A DNA stretch of 64,000 nt from Pseudomonas sp. RIT-PI-S. Its GTDB lineage: Bacteria; Pseudomonadota; Gammaproteobacteria; Pseudomonadales; Pseudomonadaceae. Positions within the stretch are counted from its first letter, which is position 1. Every line of letters starts with the position of its first letter. The stretch spans positions 1 to 64,000 of the forward strand of contig NZ_JANZKJ010000015.1 in NCBI RefSeq assembly GCF_025642975.1, given 5' to 3'. The position numbers were made by a program, and so were the translations under genes. The notes under the pieces were generated by a model. The model saw nothing but the letters and a program-made list of their open reading frames with translations. It was not told the origin of the DNA and searched no databases. Positions 1 through 9,800 of the stretch are shown here, one piece after another.

Positions 1-3000
1 TAACCGCGCCGGTACTGGCACGGCGGTTCGCCGACCCGGGTGGGCCACCTTCGTCAAACAGACGGGGTAGCCCTAAATCATCTACATGGTCGGCTAAGTC
101 CCCGGTTATGTTTGAACCTGGCGTTAAATCCGTTATCCCCGTCCCAATGCCCCGTGCCGCTCCCACCGCTCGCCCCGCCTTGAGCGCCTTGAACGCCTGG
201 TTCGAAGCCATGCCGCTGAACACCCCCAGGCCGATTGCGGCGTAGGTCAGGGCCTCGTTGTCCTCGTCGAGCATCGAGGCCACACCAACCCCCAATGCCA
301 CCACCCCGGCGGCCGCGGCCCCCACGGCTACCAGCCCGCCGGTGGCGGCGGTGGCGGCCAGGAAGCCTAGCTTGAGCAGCGAGAACGCCTCATAGCCAAT
401 GAACAACCAACCAACGGTCTTCAGTATTCCACTCAACCAGCCACCGCCTTGCTCCTGCTGTTGCATTTCCGGTGGCGGCACGTAATACGGCAGGTTGCTG
501 GCCGTCCATTGCGGCATATGCCCGGTTGGATCGGAGAGCATCACCGGATTGCCCCGGCAGTAGGCATAGGGGTTCAAGCCACCTTCATCGAACGGGCTGG
601 CGTCATCCGGGGCGAGAAAGCGCATCAGCGTCGCGTCGTACAAACGGTAACCGCGCCCCAACAGGTAAAGGTCGCTGCCTGGCCCTTCGCGCAGCTCGCC
701 GTTGAAACCCAACTCACAGCTCAGCGGTTCGGCCCCTTGGCTGTTGCCATAGGCGTCGTAGACGGCGGCGTGCAAGGTGTTCTCGCGCCATTCCCCGGTC
801 ACGCTACCGTTGCGGTCGGTGAGTAACGCGGTCGCCCCGGCCTCACCTGCCTGCAGCATCGCCAAGGGAATGCCCGCGGCGGTCAAGTAACGCTGAACCT
901 GCGCGCCACGACGCAGGTGGTCCACGGCCAGGCCATCGTAGAAGCGCTGCTGGTCGCCGCTGCCGTCATCCACAGCGCACAGGCTGCCCTGCGGGTCGTA
1001 GCGGTAGCGGCGGCGGGCGGCGCCCGGTTGGCTTAGGCTGGCCAGACGGCCGAAGGCGTCATAGCTCAATTGCCAGCCGCTGCTGCGCCCTTCAAGGCGG
1101 CCGTTGGCATCGTAGGTGAAGGTTTCCTCCTCAACGGTTTTAACGGCTTTGTCCACGGCAATGTGCGTGTGCATCAGACGACTGAGCTGGCAGGGGTCCG
1201 GTCCTTCGAAGTACGCCTCGGTCACGCGCATTTCGCCGTTGGCATACGTTGATAACACCGCCGTCAGGTTGTCCAGCGCATCGAACTCGAACAGCTGGTG
1301 GGCCAATGGCTGGCCGAAGCTGTCGTGCGGCAAGTCCTTGGGTGAGCCTTCGTTGGCCTGTTCGATGAGGCGGTTGCGTACGTCGTAGACGAAGGTTTCG
1401 CACAGCACCTGTTGGTCGGTGTCGTTGAAGGTCAAGCGCTTGGCCAGATGGCCATTGCCGTTGAATGCGTGGGTGTAGCGGCGCAGCAGGCTGCCATCGC
1501 GCAAGGTGCGCCGTTCGGTCTCGCGCCCGAGGCTATCGTAGGTCGACTCAGTGGTCTGTGCGCCACAGGTGCGTTGGTATACCTGGCCGAAGCTATCGTA
1601 GGTCAAGGTGGCGGTTTCGACGGCGGCGCCCTGCTCGGCGTGCTGCTGGTGCAGCCGCCCGGCGCTATCGTAGTGATAACGGCTGGCGCCGGAGGCCAGG
1701 TCGGTGCGGTTGACTCGGCGGCCGGCAAAGCTGTGGCGATAGTGGGTGGTGTAGGTTTGGCCCTGATCGGTGCGCAGGTCCTCCAGCAATTGGCCGGTGC
1801 GCGAGTACCGATAGGTGTTGGCAATGGCCGCCGGGCCGTGCGTCAAGGCCTGCCCCTGTGCATCGGTGGGTTCGGCGGCGAGCAGCTGCGCGGTGGTGAG
1901 ATCGTAACCGTAGCGGAAGTTCATGCCGCCACCTTGGACAGTCAACGGGCTGCTGGTGAGGGCTGGCTTGTAGGTGTAGTGGATTACCTGCCCATCGGCC
2001 TGCCGGACCTGGCTCGGCGAAGGGCTGGCGCCGTCATAGCTGTAGCGTTGGGTACGGCCGCCCTGGGTTTGTTCGGTCACCCGGCCCAGGCCGTCGAAGG
2101 TGCGTTGCGCCAAAAGCACAGGGCTTGGATTTGGGGCCCCGTACTGGGCATAGTTGAGTTGGGTGACCCACGCCTCGCGGCTATGGGCGGCGAAGCCTTG
2201 CCCGAACACGTCGTTATTGGGCTGTGTGGTTTGCTCCACGCGGCCCCAGGGGTCGTAGCGCATAAGGGTGCGCTGCGGCGTGCCCAGGGTTGTGCCGAGG
2301 CGAAACTGCTCGGTTTGCTCGATGCATTGGCCCCAGCCGTCATAGGTGTAACGGGTGCGCTGCTCAACGTTGCCCTCGGCCAGCATTACCTCGGTGAGCA
2401 CGGGCTTGCCGAAAATCCCCAGCTCGGTGCGAGTTTTGCCCTGGACGGCGCGTTGGCCTCCGCTGGCAGCGATGCTTTCCAGCCAGTGGGTGGTAATCGG
2501 CCCGGCTTCGCCGAACGGTGACGTTTCACTAACCTGACGCGTGCCATCAGGGAGCAGCGTCGCCTTTACCTGGCCCCAGTCGTCGTATTCATAAGCGCGG
2601 CTGAGTGACACCACCGCCCCCTCGTTGCCGCAGTCGTCGTAGTCGATTTCCTCGACCAGCCGACCGAAAGCGTCATAGCGGCCCTCCCAGTACAGCCCCC
2701 CATCGCTGCCGGGGCGTTCGCCCGCTTGCCAGCCCTCGCTGCGATGGCGCTGGATTTCCCTGCCCAGGCGGTCGTATACGGTGCGGGTGGTTACGCCCAC
2801 GGCGCTGGTTTGCTCAGCCTCGGGCAGGCCACTGTTACCGCTGTGGTGGTAGGCGAAGGTCCGCTCGGCGGGTGCCTCTGGATCCTGCACGCAGGCGCTT
2901 ATCAGCCGTTGCAAGGCATCGTAAACATATACAACTTCGGTGCCCTCGGTGTCTTTGCTCCACAAGGTCAAGCCGCTGGCGAGGTCTTGCTCGCGTACCG

Positions 3001-4768
3001 CGGCGTGCCCGCAGCCATCATGGGCCGAGTACTGCACGTGGGTCCGCAAGCGGCTGCCGAGCGCCCGCTCGGCGGTTGGTTGGGTTTTTTCATACCGGTG
3101 CTGTTCCACGGACGTGGTGCGCTGCTCAGGTGTTGCCGCTTGCCATAAGGTTTCCCGGAGGGTTTTTATCCGACCATGCTGGTGGCGTCCTTCGCTGGCA
3201 GGGGAGTGGTAATACTCGATCGCCTGCTCGTGGTGCGCGGTGACCCCGCCTCGCGTGCTCTGGGTATGGATGCTCACCGCTTGTATGGCAGCACCTTGCG
3301 GCGTGGGTTTGCCGGGTGTCGCGCTCACGCACTCGACCCGCCCGTGGCGGTAGGTCGTCACGGTGACGTCGTCGAACCACAGGTCGCCTGGCTTGCGCGC
3401 TGGCCGTACGGTGATGGTGCGGTAGTGCCGTACGAACCCCCACGGGTCGGCTGGGCAGGCGACCCCTTCTGCGTCGGTTTCCCCTGCCGCCGGGTAATAG
3501 GTGTACTCGGTCTCCTGGCCAGTGGGCAGGCGTTGGTAAGTGAGGTTGCCGTAAACGTCGAACTCGGTAGTGGTGGTTTCGACGCGCGCCTTGGCCTGGC
3601 CTTCAATCCGCCACCGGGTGGTCGCACTGCTGGGCAATTGGAACTGCGGCGGTTGTGCTTCGAAGGCGGCACCGGCCTTGAGGTGATACTGCGTGGTTCG
3701 TTCGGTGATGCACTGGCCTTGTTGGGTGGTTTCACTGATCAACAGATGGAAGCTGTTGTACACGCGGGTGGTGGTCCGGGTTTCATCATCGTTTTGCTGA
3801 ATGTGAACCACGCTGTAGGTGTAGTCCGGTGATGCCCGGTACAGGTTGTCGGTGCCGTCGCTTTGCCAGTTGTTTACCCCGCCGAAGCCCAGGAAGTTGT
3901 GGTTGTCGTCGCCATAACGGTATTGGCTCACCATCACAGCGGACCCCGGCCCGGCATCCACTTCGTGGCGGCTCACCCTGGGTACATTGGGCATGCCGTT
4001 GCCGGGCACCAAGTGATAGCCGTCGTAGGTAAGGCGCTCGATCGCGCCCAGTGGCTGGGTCACCTGGGTGATGTTGGCATAGGGAACGCTGTCGCCGGTG
4101 TACTCGAACGCCCAGGCGCCGCCGACGTCCTCGGGCAGGTCGAGGCTGCGCAGCCTGCCGTTGGCGAAGTTCATGGCGAGTTCGCCACTGGGGGTGATGA
4201 TCCGGATCAGGTTTGTACCGGTCTTGATCAACTGGAGCAGCACCTGGTCGTGGTCATCCTTGATCGTCGACAGCCGAGGCCGGCCCTCATCGCTCTCGTA
4301 GGTCAAGTGCAGTGCATGGCCAGTCGGGCCCTGGAGCATGTGCGGCATTAGATAATCGCCCACCCCAGGGTTGCTCAAGTGTTCCACCGCACCGGTGCGA
4401 TGGATGATCTGCGCAGCCGACGGGCTGTGCTGCAGGTAACGGAAGCTGGGCAGCTTGCGCTCCGATATACCAGGCTCCGAACCACTGCCATCGACCCTGA
4501 ACTGTTCGCCAGTGCTGAGCTTGAGCATGCGCGGTTCGCTCAGGTGTACGTGCGACAGATTGGTCGACCAACCCGCACCTAGCCCCCAATTGTCTCCGCC
4601 GATAGGGTTGAACATCAGCGCCAGGGAAAATTCCGGCCCCGATAGTTCACCCGAGATGATGCTCGGCAATGCCAGGCTAAAGGTATACAAGCCCGTTCGC
4701 GGGTCCACGCCGCCGCTGGCGAAACTGGGGAAGTTCTGGGCATTAGTGTGAATGTTTTCATTGGCCAT
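1..4768 (-). CDS. RHS-repeat polymorphic toxin, C-terminus cut by the window edge
   Basis: The frame is open from the ATG at 4768 to the left edge, about 1589 residues, with no stop seen on translation. It begins MANENIHTNAQNFPSF and the motif GGVDPRTGLYT follows at once, the usual opening of pseudomonad RHS proteins. Dozens of YD-type repeats follow (for example YEYDDWGQV, TYDSFGQVY, RYDPQGSL). The RHS core is seen as LGRGYRLYDATLMRFLAPD and then NPYAYCRGNPVMLSDPTGH near 520-640. After the core comes a hydrophobic Ala/Gly/Val-rich stretch (about 310-410), then a region near 1-150 that should lead into the variable toxin domain, which lies outside the window. RHS proteins form a hollow shell enclosing a C-terminal toxin. 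The N-terminus aligns with the RHS half of the divergent 2364-aa protein. There is no signal peptide. The toxin activity cannot be named from this window. Confidence 0.93.
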   Translation of the reverse strand, partial: MANENIHTNAQNFPSFASGGVDPRTGLYTFSLALPSIISGELSGPEFSLALMFNPIGGDNWGLGAGWSTNLSHVHLSEPRMLKLSTGEQFRVDGSGSEPGISERKLPSFRYLQHSPSAAQIIHRTGAVEHLSNPGVGDYLMPHMLQGPTGHALHLTYESDEGRPRLSTIKDDHDQVLLQLIKTGTNLIRIITPSGELAMNFANGRLRSLDLPEDVGGAWAFEYTGDSVPYANITQVTQPLGAIERLTYDGYHLVPGNGMPNVPRVSRHEVDAGPGSAVMVSQYRYGDDNHNFLGFGGVNNWQSDGTDNLYRASPDYTYSVVHIQQNDDETRTTTRVYNSFHLLISETTQQGQCITERTTQYHLKAGAAFEAQPPQFQLPSSATTRWRIEGQAKARVETTTTEFDVYGNLTYQRLPTGQETEYTYYPAAGETDAEGVACPADPWGFVRHYRTITVRPARKPGDLWFDDVTVTTYRHGRVECVSATPGKPTPQGAAIQAVSIHTQSTRGGVTAHHEQAIEYYHSPASEGRHQHGRIKTLRETLWQAATPEQRTTSVEQHRYEKTQPTAERALGSRLRTHVQYSAHDGCGHAAVREQDLASGLTLWSKDTEGTEVVYVYDALQRLISACVQDPEAPAERTFAYHHSGNSGLPEAEQTSAVGVTTRTVYDRLGREIQRHRSEGWQAGERPGSDGGLYWEGRYDAFGRLVEEIDYDDCGNEGAVVSLSRAYEYDDWGQVKATLLPDGTRQVSETSPFGEAGPITTHWLESIAASGGQRAVQGKTRTELGIFGKPVLTEVMLAEGNVEQRTRYTYDGWGQCIEQTEQFRLGTTLGTPQRTLMRYDPWGRVEQTTQPNNDVFGQGFAAHSREAWVTQLNYAQYGAPNPSPVLLAQRTFDGLGRVTEQTQGGRTQRYSYDGASPSPSQVRQADGQVIHYTYKPALTSSPLTVQGGGMNFRYGYDLTTAQLLAAEPTDAQGQALTHGPAAIANTYRYSRTGQLLEDLRTDQGQTYTTHYRHSFAGRRVNRTDLASGASRYHYDSAGRLHQQHAEQGAAVETATLTYDSFGQVYQRTCGAQTTESTYDSLGRETERRTLRDGSLLRRYTHAFNGNGHLAKRLTFNDTDQQVLCETFVYDVRNRLIEQANEGSPKDLPHDSFGQPLAHQLFEFDALDNLTAVLSTYANGEMRVTEAYFEGPDPCQLSRLMHTHIAVDKAVKTVEEETFTYDANGRLEGRSSGWQLSYDAFGRLASLSQPGAARRRYRYDPQGSLCAVDDGSGDQQRFYDGLAVDHLRRGAQVQRYLTAAGIPLAMLQAGEAGATALLTDRNGSVTGEWRENTLHAAVYDAYGNSQGAEPLSCELGFNGELREGPGSDLYLLGRGYRLYDATLMRFLAPDDASPFDEGGLNPYAYCRGNPVMLSDPTGHMPQWTASNLPYYVPPPEMQQQEQGGGWLSGILKTVGWLFIGYEAFSLLKLGFLAATAATGGLVAVGAAAAGVVALGVGVASMLDEDNEALTYAAIGLGVFSGMASNQAFKALKAGRAVGAARGIGTGITDLTPGSNITGDLADHVDDLGLPRLFDEGGPPGSANRRASTGAV

Positions 4769-4831
4769 GTCGGTTTTCCCGTAGGTCTAGGCAATTGAAA
4801 ATAGCCAGTGAGTGTTCCTGACGTCTCAAAG

Positions 4832-4878
4832 AGTATGCCGTGCACCACAAGGATTTAGACCTAGCAACTTTGTTAGGG
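4832..4878 (-). promoter_or_regulatory. Lux-box-like operator 2 with candidate -10 for the leftward RHS gene
   Basis: 4859-4878 reads ACCTAGCAACTTTGTTAGGG. It matches the reverse complement of the palindrome at 4952-4971 at 18 of 20 bases and keeps the lux-box pattern NNCT-N12-AGNN. On the minus strand a -10-like CATACT lies at 4837-4832, with 21 bases between it and the box. That places the box over the -35 region of a start near 4825, the usual geometry for a LuxR-type activator. What is seen is the repeat and its spacing; LuxR control is inference. No LuxR-type gene is in the window. Confidence 0.5.
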
Positions 4879-4951
4879 GGAGCAGCATCGCTCACGCTGT
4901 TAGAGAATTCTTGGTTTCCGATAAATTTGAAATAAAGGGTGCACATCGCTC

Positions 4952-4971
4952 ACCTAGCAAAGTTGCTAGGT
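4952..4971 (+). promoter_or_regulatory. Lux-box-like operator 1, perfect inverted repeat
   Basis: ACCTAGCAAAGTTGCTAGGT is a perfect 9-base inverted repeat around a 2-base centre. It has CT at positions 3-4 and AG at 17-18, as in LuxR-family boxes. It stands 58 bases upstream of the first gene of the rightward operon. The corresponding -10 position (4994-4999, CACAGT) is poor, which would fit an activator-dependent promoter. A 10-base direct repeat CATCGCTCAC also occurs at 4886-4895 and 4944-4953, the second overlapping this site. A TetR- or MerR-type operator is an alternative reading. Confidence 0.55.
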
Positions 4972-5028
4972 AGGCAGCATGGAAGGCGTTTGCCACAGTG
5001 GTGCTTCAGTTACCACGGAGTGTATGCC

Positions 5029-6834
5029 ATGCCGGCGCAAGATCCTACTTTGCCCCCCGTCATCGCCGAATTAATCGAAGCAGGCTACTTGGATGAAGTC
5101 CAAGTGCCGGCGCAAGGGTTGCCAGCGACAATCACTTACAGCGGACTTGAGATAACCGATCAGGTGGTGGTCCATTGGTATTCGGTTGCTACCGATGGCC
5201 GTGTCTCGGATTGGACGAAGGCCTGGACGCTCAGCCCCGGCGAACCCGACTACGACCACGCCACCGGAACCCTACGTTTCGTTTTGCCGAAGATGGTAAT
5301 CACACCTGCCGTTGGCGGCCAAGCGTTCTTGAACTGGGAGTTGCGAAAGCAACGCGACATCGAGGCTACATCCAGCCAACGGTTGGCCCTGCACGTGGGC
5401 CGTCTGCCGCCTGTGATACAGGTGCGACACTCTCATCAGTTGCAGATCGCACCTGCGCTCAGCACTGGGAATGTCGAAGTGGTAGGCCCGGCGTATACCT
5501 CCCTGCGGGTGGGGGATGTGGCCACCCTGCATGCCATTCGCGATCCAGAGGGCAGCCCCCAGGCCAGGAGCTACCAGCTCGTGATCGAGGCCAAGCACCT
5601 CGGCCAACCCTTGATGTGGCAAGTGGAAAAAACCTTCCTGGCCGCCGCTCAGGCCTTGAAAAAACCGGTCGACCTTTACGTAGAGCTGTCCTTGGGCGGC
5701 AGCGCCGGGGTACCGGCGAAGTTTGCCCGCCAGCGTTACGAAGTAGTGCCTCAGTTGCCCGACCGCGAGGGGCCGGTCGAGCTGCCGGGGGTGACCCGGG
5801 CCGAGGATATACCCGAGATTGACCCTGCCGATTTCCCGGGCGGGCTGGACGTTCTTATTCCGCTGGCCGATGTGGTTCAGCGAGGGGACATCGTCCTGCT
5901 CCGTGTCTCGACCACCCGAGGCACCGAAGACCTGCGCATCCAGGCCATTGCCGACCTGACCACGGTGAAAACCGGCTACCTGGGCGTTACGCTGCCGCAG
6001 GCCTGGCTGCTGGCCAACGATGGCCAGGACGTTACCTTCGAGTGGCAGGTGGACCGCGTAGGCGCCAGCTTCAGCGGGCAGCCGCTGGGGGTACAGGTGC
6101 AGTCCGGGCGCATTCTGACCTGGCCAAATGTGCCCCAGGCCACTGCCGAAGGCCAGGAACAGGGGGACTTCAAGGGCTTCGTTGAGGCGTCGCGCGTGAC
6201 CGCAGGCCTGCGCGTGGAGGTCCCTGCCGACTTTGCCTTGCGGCCGGGCGAAGTGCTGAGCGTTCACTACGACGGTGACCCCGCGGGTGGGCGTTACCAA
6301 ACCAGCACTCCTATCAGTGGCCAAGAGCGTGCGTTCTTCATCCCGGCGCAATACCTGGCGCCCAACATGGGCGGGGAGGCCAAGCGCGCGCCCATTTATT
6401 ACACCCTCCAGCTCGCAAGTGGGGCGGTAATGAAATCCCCGAACTACCAGCTACTGGTGAACAGGCTGCCTGCTAGTGCTTTAACGAACATTAAATGCCC
6501 GCAGGCGCCCGGCGGCTCTCCCTTATCCATTAGGGATTTAATTGCCTCGCATGGTGGCCAAGCCGATGTGATACAGCCCGCCTGGCTACTAATGGCACAG
6601 GGGCAACGCATTCTGGTCAGTGCCATTGGTGTGTCCAGGCAAGACGGCAGTGAGCTCACTTATACCCTGCTCGATGGCCTCGCGTCGGCCCCGGATGAAA
6701 TTGCCACCGTGTTGCCCGTAAGTTTCTTGCAGCAACTTATGCTGAACGAACAATTTTACATCGTTGTGAAAATTGCCTTCGATACAAAGAACTTCATGCT
6801 GCAGAAATCAACTCCATTGCAGTTGGTCGCTTAA
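5029..6834 (+). CDS. Modular beta-sandwich protein of the RHS island (602 aa)
   Basis: First gene of the rightward operon. I chose the ATG at 5029 because GGAG at 5017-5020 sits 8 bases upstream; the frame is open further back to 4939. The protein has no signal peptide, no transmembrane segment and almost no cysteine. It appears to be made of several modules of roughly 95-110 residues with the recurring feature of a hydrophobic strand, then (R/P)G-(D/E)-x-(I/V/L) and an aromatic strand (for example RGDIVLLRV, PGEVLSVHY). Its last 90 residues (AWLLMAQGQRILVSAIGV to LMLNEQFYIVVKIAFD) resemble the end of the 480-aa protein at 20677, so the two share a C-terminal domain. The next gene starts 16 bases on. 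I do not recognise a named family and give no enzymatic function; a structural or adhesive role is only a guess. Confidence 0.85.
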   Translation: MPAQDPTLPPVIAELIEAGYLDEVQVPAQGLPATITYSGLEITDQVVVHWYSVATDGRVSDWTKAWTLSPGEPDYDHATGTLRFVLPKMVITPAVGGQAFLNWELRKQRDIEATSSQRLALHVGRLPPVIQVRHSHQLQIAPALSTGNVEVVGPAYTSLRVGDVATLHAIRDPEGSPQARSYQLVIEAKHLGQPLMWQVEKTFLAAAQALKKPVDLYVELSLGGSAGVPAKFARQRYEVVPQLPDREGPVELPGVTRAEDIPEIDPADFPGGLDVLIPLADVVQRGDIVLLRVSTTRGTEDLRIQAIADLTTVKTGYLGVTLPQAWLLANDGQDVTFEWQVDRVGASFSGQPLGVQVQSGRILTWPNVPQATAEGQEQGDFKGFVEASRVTAGLRVEVPADFALRPGEVLSVHYDGDPAGGRYQTSTPISGQERAFFIPAQYLAPNMGGEAKRAPIYYTLQLASGAVMKSPNYQLLVNRLPASALTNIKCPQAPGGSPLSIRDLIASHGGQADVIQPAWLLMAQGQRILVSAIGVSRQDGSELTYTLLDGLASAPDEIATVLPVSFLQQLMLNEQFYIVVKIAFDTKNFMLQKSTPLQLVA

Positions 6835-6850
6835 TAAGCGGAGATAAAAC

Positions 6851-9800
6851 ATGAGACTTGACGAACTACTCCTGGAACTAAAGAAACAAAGCCATACTCT
6901 GGGTTGGGGCGCGGTAATGGCCATCAGCCAACGCCAAATCAATGAGCACCTGGCCCTGGCCTATGACGCGTCCATGTCCCGGTTGCCCGCCCTTAGCGCC
7001 AGGATCAACTTACTGCAAGATGCCAGCGAATTCCTCGAGGCCCAGGGCTTAAGCTTGGGCGCTCCCCAGTTGGGATTGGGGCGCCAGGTCATCGGTACCC
7101 GGGTTGCCGTGCGCTTGCCTTTGGTGGCAGGGGCCGGGGTGTATCGGCAAATCCCGGGGCGGTCGGCCTCCAGCGGTAAATTGCTGACCACCCAGTCGAT
7201 CAGCGCCGAAGCCGGTTATCACCTTGACCTCACCGCCGAGGTCAAGGTGGCCATCGATGCGTTCGGGAACCGCGCCCATCTGTTCCTCGACCTGACCACG
7301 GCCACCAACGCCAGCTGCAACCTGTGGCCCTATAGCGAGGGCGCCAACCGCATTGCCAGCACGCTATTGGCCCATGTACAGGGATTACCCCGGGCCTTTA
7401 GCCAGGTGCCGTTGGCCAGCGTAGACCTGAACGTTCGCGACGGGTTTAGCGTGAAGGACCTGCGGCTGGCCTTCCAGGCCAACCCGGAGACCTCCGACGA
7501 CGGCGCCTTGCTGGTGTTCATGCAGCTCAATACGCCGGATACCTTCGGCAGCGGATTGCCGGGGCCAAACTTCCCCTACCTGATCCCCTCGGATACCAAT
7601 GCCGCCGGCGAGCCACTCTATGGCGTGACCTGGTTGGTCAAGGATGAGTTGGCTGACCTACTCGCCTCTGAAACCTCTGGGGCCCTGCCGGCTTGCATCC
7701 GGCACACCACCTTCGGCGACGACCAGGTGCTGCGCGAAGGCGTTCGCCACGTCCCCAAGGATTGGGCGGTGTTCGGGCAGCTCAAGGGCAGCGGTAGCGA
7801 GTTGGCCATCGTCCCCCACGAAGCGCAGTTGGTGGCGGGGCAAACCCTGCGGTTTACCTTGCAGGCCAGCGATGGTACGCCGCTGCCCGGCGTTACCTGG
7901 TTGCCACCTGTTCCGCACACCTCGCAGGCCCAGGCTGGCACCATCGACATGGCGGGGAATTTTACCGCCCCGGCGGCGGCCTCGTTTCCCGCGGATGTGA
8001 TCGAGGTAAGCCTCATTGCCCAGCGCATGGTCAACGGGCAAACCGTGCAGGCCTCTACGGTGGTGAAGATCCGCCGCGAAGCCTTTATGCAGCAGGCACC
8101 GATGCAGGTCCTGAACCTGTGGCGCGATGACGCCAAAAGCCGAACGCTAGGCGCCCTGAGCCTGGACGAAAACACCCTCCAGTGGGCGCTGGTAGATACA
8201 CCGCTGGCCGGGGAAGCGGTGCAAGCCGACCCTGCTCAGCCGCGGCTGGCGCAATACACCGCGCCCACGGACTTGAATACACCATTGGCGGTGCGATGGG
8301 TGCAGGTTGGGCAACACAACCGGGCGGCCCACGCTGGCCCGGCGAGCAGGGCAGGGTTGATCGTGGTGAAGCATGAGCACCCACTCAGTGTGGAGCCAGC
8401 GCTGGCCGAGCGGGTGATGCCGGGCAGCACCTGCAGGTTCAAGGTGCTGGAATTGAGCGATGGGGTCATCACCCTGGCCGATGGCCGAACCCACACCGTG
8501 GGGGTAAACGAAAACCCTTGGTCAGTGATCGGTGAGGGCAGCATTACCGAGCAGGGGGTGTATAGCCCGCCTGCTAACCCGACGTTGCCGTTCGATGTGG
8601 TGTATTTCAACGCGGCCGGGGTTCTCGCCGGCTATGCGGTGGTCAAGACCGGGCAAGCCAGTGCCGCGCAGAACACTTGGTCGGAGTTGGCAAAATTCTC
8701 GCTGACCGTGGATTACGGCAACGTGCTCTATGCCAACGGTGGCCAGCAGGTGCCGGTGAAGATCTCCGTCATGACCAAGCCAATCCTCGACCCCATAACC
8801 GGCACCTGGCACGTGCCGATTTCGCCGGTCGAGCTGGCCTCGGTGCACTTGATCGACAAAACCACGCGTAACGAAGTGCCGATGCTTGAGCCTTTTGAAG
8901 AGGGCCTGGCCGAAGGCCGCCTGTGGGCGACTCGTACAGCCCGTAACCGCTATGACCTGCCGCAAGGCACACAGGCCGAGGCTAGCGTCTCTCCCTTGGC
9001 CGAGGGTGATGTGCAGCGCACCCGCACTCGCACGCTGTACGTGCACACTCATTCCACCGCACCGCTGGAGTTAGCCGCCGCCTTCATCGCGAGCGGTGGC
9101 ATGGGTGGCCGCTACGAATCCGACAGCGCCGCCTACGAAGGCCCCACCTCGCTGACGATTACCCCGCAGCGGGTGCTGCCCTTCGATCGGCACGCCTACC
9201 GCTTCCCCGACGGCGGGGACGAGGGGCAGAGTTCCCAGCTCGATAAACCCACCTATTGGCGTGGCCGGGAGTACACGGGCGGAGACGGTGAGCTGGAACA
9301 GTGGTACAGCATGGCCAGTGATACCACCACCCGTTATTCACTGTCGTTGGCCCAGCCGGGCCGTACCTTCGTTTCGATGGGCCTTATCAGCAACCCGGAC
9401 GATTCGCAGCCGGCTCCGGACGAGCTGGTGGTGAACCAAGTGCGCTGGGAGTCTGAGTTCTGGGGGGAGGGTGGTTTCAGTTATACCGCGGCGGCGCTGA
9501 ACGGAACGGCACCGGTTGCGGGCACTCCGGGCAGCCGATACGTGGGCCTGGGCCTCCCGTTGCGACGGCTCGACGCGCAGCAGCGCCAGGCGGGGTTGCC
9601 CATTCGCACACCCGCCAACGGCCCTTACCCGGATCCACCCAAGTCAGTGCCGCTGTTCGACGAGCTGGCGGGCACGCCGCCGGTGGGCAGCGTGGCGGTG
9701 CTGCTCGAACGCCGCGGCGACATGCATTATCAATGGCCCGATCAAGCCGCGGGTGACCAAGTGAAGGCCTGGCAAAAAGAAATGGCCTCCCCCTTGAGCA

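Noticed and set aside
1412-3832. Plus-strand open frames across the leftward RHS gene
   Set aside because: The minus strand encodes uninterrupted YD repeats through the whole stretch. The plus frames are Gly/Ala/Val-rich shadows.
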